Source: Castanea sativa
Lineage: Eukaryota > Streptophyta > Magnoliopsida > Fagales > Fagaceae
Direction of reading: 5' to 3'
Length of the DNA: 64,000 nucleotides
Assembly (NCBI RefSeq): GCF_040712315.1
Contig: NC_134024.1
Span: 3,681,158-3,745,157 of the forward strand
Positions 57,077 to 64,000 of this stretch are shown piece after piece. Under the pieces are notes generated by a model. That model saw only the letters and a program-made list of their open reading frames with translations, did no database searches and was not told where the DNA came from. The position numbers and the translations under genes are program-made. How positions within the stretch are numbered: the stretch's first letter is position 1; each line of letters begins with the position of its first letter.

Positions 57077-58431
57077 GCCGCTTGCTTTCCAAGTGTGAGG
57101 GCCAGATCTCTCTCTCTCTCTCTCTCTCTCTTTTTTGAAGTCTTTGGTACATCATTAAACTGATATGTATCTTTTATTTATTTTTTACATGTTAATTTGG
57201 CCATTACAAAATCAATATATGTCAAATGCAATGTATGAATAGATTAAGCACAACCCAGGAGGTTGGCTGAGTTGGTAGAGCTCTCAGTCTCAAAGTGCTT
57301 GTACTGGGCTCGACTGGGTGTGCTCCCTAGTTCGAGTCTTGCTACCTGCACTTTGAAAAGAATTTCCTGGGCCAGTGCTTTACCCCTTCGTAGGGCTCTC
57401 CCGGCACGAACAGTGATTAGTCTCTGGTTGAAAGCCTTGAGGATACACTGTGCGCAACCAAAAAAAAAAAAAAATAGATTAAGCACCAAATTTATAGGAT
57501 TGAGAATCATTAAAAAAAAATATGCAGTTCACTTCTTTTGGTGATACGTATATATTAAGTAATCAGCCCTTGTCTTCTTTTGAGGCATTTATTAGTTACT
57601 CTAGTTTCAGACAGCTATGCAAGTAGACAAGCATCCAAGGAGGGTTCATAATTGCGAATCTTTAGGTACGACCTTTTATTTTCAAAACCTTTTGAATCAT
57701 AGGTTCTAGGGAAGGCTCCTCCACTCTCCCCACCGCCCCCATCAAATCAGAACTGTCATTCTTCTTCTTCTTCTTTTTTTTAAATGCCATTCTTTTCTTT
57801 AAAAATATAATGCCATTTTTTTTTTGTTTAATTAGAGCAGTCATTCTTTTAGAAAAAAAAAAAAAAAAACTTAATAATTAAAATGAAAGTCTGAACGTAT
57901 TTTTTTAGAAAATATTTTTATAACAAAATAAAAAAAATAACTTTTTTTTCATAAAATTTGTATCATTTTATTTTAAATAGTCTATTAACAAATGTTCTAA
58001 AAATATTTTTTAATTATTTTAATTACAAAAAATATGTTAAAGAATATTTTTACTTGAAAATTATGCTTTTTGGAACCTTTAAATAGACATAATATGCAAA
58101 ACAAAAATGAAGAGTTTAAATTACCAATAATATTTTTAGAGGTTTTTTCTTCTTTTTTGTGGATTCAAGAATACTTTCTTGTGGAGTCGAGGATCGCTTA
58201 TTGATTTAAAGGTTTTGTGAAGCTAGAACAAGACCTAGCCCATTTCATGTTTCAGGTTGTGTTTAATATTGGCTTAAAAAGTTAGTTTTTTTTACTATTT
58301 AACTTATTTTTACTACTATTCATGAGCCTCATTACACTTTTTGGTATTATTCATGAGTTCCAATGTACTATTTCAGGCTTTTCACTTACTTTTTAGCTTT
58401 ATCTACAGTATTTTTATAATAAAATTTTCAA
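57077..58431. repeat. Segmental duplication, copy B, interrupted by a Tat element
   Basis: About 1.12 kb excluding the SINE. It is cut at 58431/58432, within TTTTCAAT of copy A, by the start of the second Tat element. The copies differ by scattered substitutions and by the lengths of the CT and T runs. Confidence 0.9.
57251..57473 (+). mobile_element. tRNA-derived SINE with target-site duplication
   Basis: Pol III boxes: A box in TTGGCTGAGTTGGTAGAGC (57263-57281) and B box GTTCGAGTC (57331-57339). The tail is a run of about 14 A at 57460-57473. The target AATAGATTAAGCAC is present before (57238-57251) and after (57473-57486) the insert and once in copy A. Spacing between boxes is too long and the 3' half does not fold as a tRNA, so it is a SINE, not a tRNA gene. 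Confidence 0.9.
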
Positions 58432-59174
58432 TGTAAGTGCACAATTGCACCTGGACCCAAAGACAATTATGGGCTCAGGCCCAACGAACCTCAAACAATG
58501 AAATTTGTAGAGTGTGGGCTTGAAATCTAGATTAGAGGTACTGAGAACTTGATAACAGGCTATGGTGTGCAAACACTTGTAAATAATGAATGATAATTAC
58601 AGATGGACCTCCTCGGACGTGAGCCGAGGACTACTTCTGTATTATTCCTCTTTCTTTCTTAAAGATTACAATTCTTCCCCCCCCCCCCGCTCTTAGTTAC
58701 AGACTGCCCCCCTTAAATACTTCTTCTCCTGATACTTTATCCACGTGTTGCTCAAATCCCCTCCCCTCTAAATACTTCTTCTCTTAGTGCCTTTGAATAG
58801 TAACCAGAAGTTTCAGTTCTATTGTTCAGGGGTCACTTCCCCATTAATGCGGCTAGGGAGGTAGGTGCAAAGTCTTTAATGTAGAGGTGGCAGCCTTTGC
58901 TCATGATATTTTTCTAACACCGGTGTATCTAGAAGGTTCAGGGTTTCCCCCTCTTAACCAACAGTTTTTCCGGAATTCTGCCTTGACCTTCGTAGTGAAT
59001 CTCCGAGTTCTTTTGGGTTTGTCCGAGGAGAAACTCACCCTCGGATGTGTCCTCGGACCCTCGGTGTATGGGCCGATTCGCAGTACTAACAAATTCTTAG
59101 CTCAAGAACAGATCGGCCCTCCTTGCTAGAGCTCAAAGGCCCAAATGCCCGCTTGAGTCCTTTTACTCCCCACA
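58432..59174 (-). repeat. LTR of the second Tat element
   Basis: TG at 58432 (TGTAAGTGCACAATTGC) and CA at 59173-59174 (CTCCCCACA). Shares words with the LTRs of the first element (GGCCC, CCGAGGA, CATTAATGCGGC, CCCACAATAGCCC versus CCTACAATAACCC) but belongs to another subfamily. Preceding bases TTCAA are the expected target duplication; the partner is outside the window. A C(12)G run lies at 58678-58689. Confidence 0.8.
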
Positions 59175-59679
59175 ATAGCCCCTCAAAACTCTATTTTTCA
59201 GCATCCGAGGAGAAAAATAGGGTTTTGATCCAACGAGAACGTACCCCACACGTTTTGTAAATAACTGCGCGTGTGGAGATTGTTTTGTGTTCCAGAGGAT
59301 GCCAATTGGCGGTTTTAATTTCAAAAACGCGCGCATTTATTACCGTAAGTTACACCTTGTCCCCCACGTTCAACGGTGAGATGAGCATCTAACGACCCTT
59401 GTTACCCCCTGAAAATTTGGGCGGGACGAATGCAATTTCGAGACCGCTTCCCACACGTCGTGACGCTTTGGGAACCTGCGCCTTCATTTATTTCTTCAGA
59501 GGCTAATCCCATCAAAACATCAGTAATCACCTTTTCTCTGCAGAAATCCGTGTAAACTCGCACAACTTCAAACTTGTAAGTTCCTATTCTTTTTCTTTAA
59601 CCCATTCTCCTCGGATCCTGTCCTCGGCTCCCATTTTAACCGCTCACCCTCTTAAAACTTAGTCTTTCGTTCCTTTCTA
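59175..59679 (+). promoter_or_regulatory. Region upstream of the antisense ORF
   Basis: About 500 bp between LTR and ATG, with CG-containing words (GCGCGTGTGG, ACGCGCGCAT) unlike the surrounding AT-rich DNA. It presumably holds the promoter and leader of the antisense transcript. No TATA box can be assigned with confidence. Inference only. Confidence 0.35.
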
Positions 59680-60181
59680 ATGGGAAAATTTAAGTGTTTA
59701 GTTGACACCGCCGCCAGGATGGAAGGTTTTAGAGCCAAATACCGTATTCCCAATGACGTAGGTTTAAAATACTGTCCGGCGGAAGTCGTGGCTGGGTCTA
59801 GGAAAACGGGAGAGGTTATCATCCACATGATTGCCTTCATAGAAGGTGGGATGACCCTCCCTATGAGAAGCGTGACCAGGGAATACCTCCGCAACCACCG
59901 GTTGTGTCCTGACCAGTGTGCTCCCAACGTCTTTAGAGTCTTAGGAAGCGTCGATGCTCTAAATGAGCAGATGGGTCTAAACCTTACCTGGCATGACGTC
60001 GTCTTTATGTACGAATGCCACAAACTCACTAGGGTAGGCTATTATATCAAATCCCGCTCTAGCGTAGTTAGGTTGATCTCCTGTCTGCCCAAGTCCAATA
60101 AAGGCATGAAGGACGACTACCTCATCGCCTCAGGCAACTGGCACGACGGCCCCCACTGCCCAGTTGAGTGGGGAGATCCAG
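59680..60181 (+). CDS. Tat antisense ORF, exon 1
   Basis: ATG at 59680 in TCTAATGGG; donor CCAG^GTGCGA at 60181/60182; 167 codons plus one base. Encodes the conserved N-terminal domain: FIEGGMTLPMRSVTREYL, LGSVDALNEQMGLNLTWHDV, RLISCLPKSNKGMKDDYLI and SGNWHDG. It matches the decayed copy at 36124-36600. I do not know its fold; related proteins are annotated only as plant transposon-associated. If the donor is not used the frame ends at a TAG soon after (60195). Confidence 0.75.
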
Positions 60182-60316
60182 GTGCGACTCCTTAGGGTCT
60201 AACTCCCTCTAACATCTTAAAATGTGCATTTGCATTTACTTAAGCGTCTAACTTTAGTTTATTACATGTTCTACAAATCTGACCATGTTTGTTTGTTTTG
60301 GTGTCTTTCTTTGTAG

Positions 60317-61323
60317 ATAAACAACACGTGCGCCCTCGCTTGAGCCATTGTAACGTCGCGGATTTGAACCGAGTACTACACTCAGAGGTGTTTGTCAGTG
60401 AAGACTTACAACTTAGGGCGGCTCATTTGATATTAGGGTACGACCCTATCTCCTCGGACTTCCAGGAGATCGAGAACGCCATCATCGCGGGTGACCGGAG
60501 GCGTAGGAGGATTCACGTAGCCAAACCGCACTTCTTGGCCAACCACGACATTCCTGACGACCTCCACACCATACTGTACACACAAACCATTACGACAATC
60601 CCTCTCACCGCGCACTCTCAGGCAACCGTCATCTCAGAGGAGCAAGTGTCTTCGTCGAACACGTTGGACGAGGAGATAAACAAGTTTCAACTTGAGGACG
60701 TCCAAAGGCCTCGCGGAAGCCCATTTGTCGTACTCTCCGACGAGGAAGAGGAAGCCGCCGAGACTTTTGGGATACCCGGTCTAGTGATAGCACGTCCAGA
60801 CGACAGCTTTGTTGAAGAGGACATGGACGTGCTTAAGGACCTCCTGACCGCGAGAAGGGAGAAAGTTGCCAAAAAGGGGGCGAGGGGATCCCAAGCTCCC
60901 CTAGCCTTGCCACCACCCCCTCCTTCGGCCGACCCCAAGCCTCCGGCCGAAGATCCGAAGAAGAAAAGGAAGGTGGAGGCCGAGGGGGCTGGTGGCGAGA
61001 AGTTAAAGAAGTTGAAACAGCAGCCACCGCCGGCTCAGCAGCAGAAGCTGGATAAGGGCAAAGGGCGCGCCCGTTCAGTTGAAAGCGGGGAGATCAGAGA
61101 CATGGCCGAGGTGCGCCGAGCACCAGCTATGTGGTCTCCCGAACTGAGACTGGATGGAGCGCCGATTCCCCTCCAGTCCAACATCAGGTTGTTCCAACAA
61201 GGCCATGCCCTCCACCTGGCCGAGGCGTTGGAGCGTCCTCTTCTGCTGCCCAAGGACATGGAAGCCTTGGAGAAGATGAGCCAGCCTCAGCTATTCCTTT
61301 CATTGAAAAAGGATTTAGCTCTG
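60317..61323 (+). CDS. Tat antisense ORF, exon 2 with SV40-type NLS
   Basis: Acceptor TTTGTAG at 60310-60316, donor CTCTG^GTAAGT at 61323/61324; phase 1 in, phase 0 out. Begins DKQHVRPRLSHCNVADLNRV and ends LFLSLKKDLAL. The middle is acidic (LSDEEEEAAETF), then proline-rich (LPPPPPSADPKPPAEDP). PKKKRKV, identical to the classical SV40 nuclear localisation signal, is encoded at 60955-60975 (about residue 381). It is followed by a Lys/Gln-rich segment. Open throughout. Confidence 0.75.
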
Positions 61324-61402
61324 GTAAGTTCCACCTCACACTTATACTCTAGGTTCATTTGTAAACACTTTACCACATTTAACCCCCTGACATTTTTTGC
61401 AG

Positions 61403-62182
61403 GCCAGCCAAGAAGTTTTCACGGCCGAGAAGTTCGTGGAGGATTCTCGGAAGCGAGCTGGAATGGAGCAAGAGCTACTACAAGAGACAGAAAGGTCCCT
61501 AGGCCAGGCCCTAGCAGAAAATGGGAAGGTCACATCGCAGCTGGCCGATCTAAAAAGAGAGAAAGATGGTGCCGAGGCCAACTTAAAGACGATGGAGAAC
61601 CAAGTGGAGGGGCAACGTAAGCTTCTTCGCCAAAAGGACGACGAGCTCTCCCAAGCCCAACAAGCACGCTCTAACTTGGAGAAGGAGCTTACGCAGATGA
61701 AGGAGGAGGCTCGCACCCACAAGCGCTCACTGGAGGCCGCTAAGCAGGCCAGCTATCAGGAGGGAGTAACTGCAACGCAGGAACTGTTGACAGAAGCCTT
61801 TGCGGCCTTGTGCCGAGAGTACTGTCAACAGGTCTGGGGAGAGGCCTTGAACGCAGCAGGGGTTCCTCAAGCTTCCGAGCTGAGGAAGCCTGAGAACGTT
61901 TGGCTTCCCCTAGACATACAAGCGATAGAAGACCCTCATGTTGTTGCCTCTCCTGCCCTTCCTCCCGTGGTGCTAGAACTCGTTCCTGATCCTACAGAAC
62001 CTGAAGGTTCCCATAAAGAGAAGGACGGGTGTGAAGCTGCCGAGCAGGAGCAAAGCCAGAATGTGGAGCCCATCCTTCCTCTAACAGACAAAGGGAAACA
62101 AGTTTTGTCTACCTTTGAGTTGGAGCTGAAGAGCACAGAGGCTGGCAGCAACTCCCTCCAAGACCCCCCTCCCAAAGCTTAA
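61403..62182 (+). CDS. Tat antisense ORF, exon 3, coiled coil
   Basis: Acceptor TTTTTTGCAG at 61393-61402, phase 0; stop TAA at 62180-62182. 259 codons. From ASQEVFTAEKFVEDSRKRAG onward about 130 residues form a strongly charged heptad-type coiled coil (GQRKLLRQKDDELSQAQQAR, NLEKELTQMKEEARTHK). Then comes a conserved block YCQQVWGEALNAAGVPQASE, also present in the first element, and an acidic Pro/Glu-rich tail. Exons 1-3 together give 762 residues with no stop. Confidence 0.75.
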   Translation, partial: ASQEVFTAEKFVEDSRKRAGMEQELLQETERSLGQALAENGKVTSQLADLKREKDGAEANLKTMENQVEGQRKLLRQKDDELSQAQQARSNLEKELTQMKEEARTHKRSLEAAKQASYQEGVTATQELLTEAFAALCREYCQQVWGEALNAAGVPQASELRKPENVWLPLDIQAIEDPHVVASPALPPVVLELVPDPTEPEGSHKEKDGCEAAEQEQSQNVEPILPLTDKGKQVLSTFELELKSTEAGSNSLQDPPPKA

Positions 62183-62499
62183 GGCCTAGCATAGGATTTT
62201 TTTTTCTGTACTTTGCAGTTTTCTTCACGTAATGATGTATTCTGCTTATAATTAATGAAGAACAATGTTTATTCAACCTTTATTCAAGTTGTATTTATTT
62301 TACTTTATTATTTTTGTGCTTTGTCATGAAAGTTCTCACTAACACATAGTTAAAGGAAGAACATAATAAATAAGTTTAACTCCAACAGTCAAACAATTAT
62401 AACTTCTAAACAGCCATATGCACACTTGCTTTACAGAGTGAATCATTCAAGAACCCAACAAAAAAAAAAAAAACTTAGTTTGGATATTATACATTGCCT

Positions 62500-64000
62500 T
62501 TGCAATCTGAGGTATCACTTTTAGTAGGATGTAAGGTCCGAGGACCAGTCCTTACAAAAATTTGTTTAACACTTAAAGATATAGCACTTAAAATCCAAGT
62601 TAATGAATGGTAAGATATTGATTTCCACAAAGTGTGTGATAAGAATAAGAACAATGACTAAGGTGCTGTTTAACAAATGACAAGATATCAATTTTCACAA
62701 GGTTTGTGGTCCGAGGACCATACTTAACCAAGTTTTTGTTTGACACTTAAGAATAGTAACTTCAAATGTTAATTTTCCCAAAGTAGGAGGTTCGAGGACC
62801 CGACATAACTAAGGTTTTGTTTAACAAATGACAAGATATCAATTTCCACAGGGTTTGTGGTTCGAGGACCATACTTAACCAAGTTTCTGTTTGACACTTA
62901 AGAATAGTAACTTCAAATATTAATTTTCCCAAAGTAGGAGGTCCGAGGACCCGGCATAACTAAGGTTCTGTTTAACAAATGACAAGATATCGATTTTCAC
63001 AAGGTTTGTGGTCTGAGGACCATACTTAACCAAGTTTCTGTTTGACACTTAAGAATAGTAACTTCAAATGTTAATTTTCCCAAAGTAGGAGGTCCGAGGA
63101 CCCGGCATAACTAAGGTTCTGTTTAACAAATGACAAGATATCAATTTCCACAAGGTTTGTGGTCCGAAGACCATACTTAACCAAGTTTCTATTTGATACT
63201 TAAGAATAGTAACTTCAAATGTTAATTTTCCCAAAGTAGGAGGTAAGAGGACCCGGCATAACTAAGGTTCTGTTTAACAAATGATAAGATATCAATTTCC
63301 ACAAGGTTTGTGGTCCGAGGACCATACTTAACCAAGTTTCTGTTTGACACTTAATAATAGTAATTTTAAATGTTAATTTTCCCAAAGTAGGAGGTTCGAG
63401 GACCCGGCATAACTAAGGTTCTGTTTAACAAATGACAAGATATCAATTTTCACAAGGTTTGTGGTCTGAGGACCATACTTAACCAAGTTTCTGTTTGACA
63501 CTTAAGAATAGTAACTTCAAATGTTAATTTTTCCAAAGTAGGAGGTCCGAGGACCCGTCATAACTAAGGTTCTGTTTAACAAATGACAAGATATCAATTT
63601 TCACAAGGTTTGTGGTCCGAGGACCATACTTAACCAAGTTTCTGTTTGACACTTAAGAATAGTAACTTCAAATGTTAATTTTTCCAAAGTAGGAGGTCCG
63701 AGGACCCGTCATAACTAAGGTTCTGTTTAACAAATGACAAGATATCAATTTTCAGAAGGTTTGTGGTCCGAGGACCATACTTAACCAAGTTTCTGTTTGA
63801 CACTTAAGAATAGTAACTTCAAATGTTAATTTTTCCAAAGTAGGAGGTCCGAGGACCCGGCATAACTAAGGTTCTGTTTAACAAATGACAGGATATCAAT
63901 TTCCACAAGGTTTGTGGTCCGAGGACCATACTTAACCAAGTTTCTGTTTGACACTTAAGAATAGTAACTTCAAATGTTAATTTTCCCAAAGTAGGAGATC
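62500..64000. repeat. 151-bp tandem array in the Tat 3' untranslated region
   Basis: At least nine full units with GGTTTGTGGT (or variant) at 62701, 62852, 63003, 63154, 63305, 63456, 63607, 63758 and 63909, spacing exactly 151. Each unit is a dimer of two ~75-bp halves, one with GGTCCGAGGACCATACTTAA and the other with GGTCCGAGGACCCGGCATAA. The first units (62500-62700) are more diverged. The array continues past the window end. Confidence 0.95.

Larger units (their letters stand above)
58432..64000 (-). mobile_element. Second Tat-lineage Gypsy element, left part (runs off the window)
   Basis: Order from the left: LTR (58432-59174), intact plus-strand antisense ORF (59680-62182), tandem array (62500 onwards), the same plan as the right-to-left element at 34877-45944. 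The gag-pol part and other LTR must lie beyond 64000. The purine tract (minus strand) GAGTTTTGAGGGGCTAT abuts the LTR inner end, so this is the 3' LTR. It is less AT-rich than the surroundings and has far fewer mutations than the first element. Confidence 0.82.

Noticed and set aside
57251..57345. tRNA gene suggested by A and B boxes
   Set aside because: Boxes are too far apart, there is no acceptor stem pairing, and a poly-A tail plus target duplication mark it as a SINE.
59680..62182. Independent host gene with three exons
   Set aside because: The same gene plan, next to an LTR and a matching tandem array, is found in the Tat element at 34877-45944, so it belongs to the retroelement.
62500..64000. 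Regularly spaced repeats resembling a CRISPR array
   Set aside because: Period 151 bp with no unique spacers, in a plant LTR element; it is a tandem satellite.

Overview
The window looks like nuclear DNA of a woody eudicot. It has AT-rich intergenic and intronic DNA, plant-type introns with GT..AG borders, a TIR-NBS-LRR (TNL) immune receptor, Copia and Tat-type Gypsy LTR retrotransposons, MITEs, tRNA-derived SINEs and an endogenous caulimovirid. The retroelement families look like those common in Fagales (oak/chestnut group), but that placement is an impression, not a database result.

One host gene dominates. It is a TNL on the minus strand, running from an ATG at 54319 down to a terminal stop at 884, with eleven exons that join in consistent reading phase: exon 1 TIR (54319-53802), exon 2 NB-ARC (34038-32946), exons 3-4 LRR (32833-32561, 32432-31443), then exons 5, 6, 8, 9, 10 and 11, each encoding one copy of the post-LRR/C-JID domain, with a short linker exon 7. 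Six tandem post-LRR domains is an unusual architecture. It recalls the Ma root-knot-nematode resistance TNL of plum. The last copy (exon 11) carries a one-base frameshift that causes an early stop at 1503-1501.

The introns are swollen by insertions, so about 7 kb of coding sequence is spread over 53 kb. Intron 1 (34039-53801) holds a Tat-lineage Gypsy element (34877-45944, TSD ATCTC), a Mutator-like MITE (46551-46923) and a caulimovirid copy (about 47000-53546) that abuts a (TA)n tract. Intron 4 (18921-31442) holds a non-autonomous Copia-type element with gag but no recognisable pol (20051-27676, TSD CATAT) and a related solo LTR. Intron 5 is largely a MITE. Intron 7 (7698-17060) holds LTR remnants, an inverted LTR pair and a MITE nested in another MITE. 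Intron 8 holds a 248-bp triple tandem repeat.

Upstream of the TNL (54320-64000) are a minisatellite, a palindromic AT-rich MITE-like element, a 1.2-kb segmental duplication (copy B carries a SINE that copy A lacks), and the left part of a second Tat-type element, which starts inside copy B at 58432 and runs off the window. This second element carries an intact three-exon antisense ORF (59680-62182, 762 codons) with an SV40-type NLS and a coiled coil, followed by a 151-bp tandem array homologous to an 81-bp array in the first Tat element.
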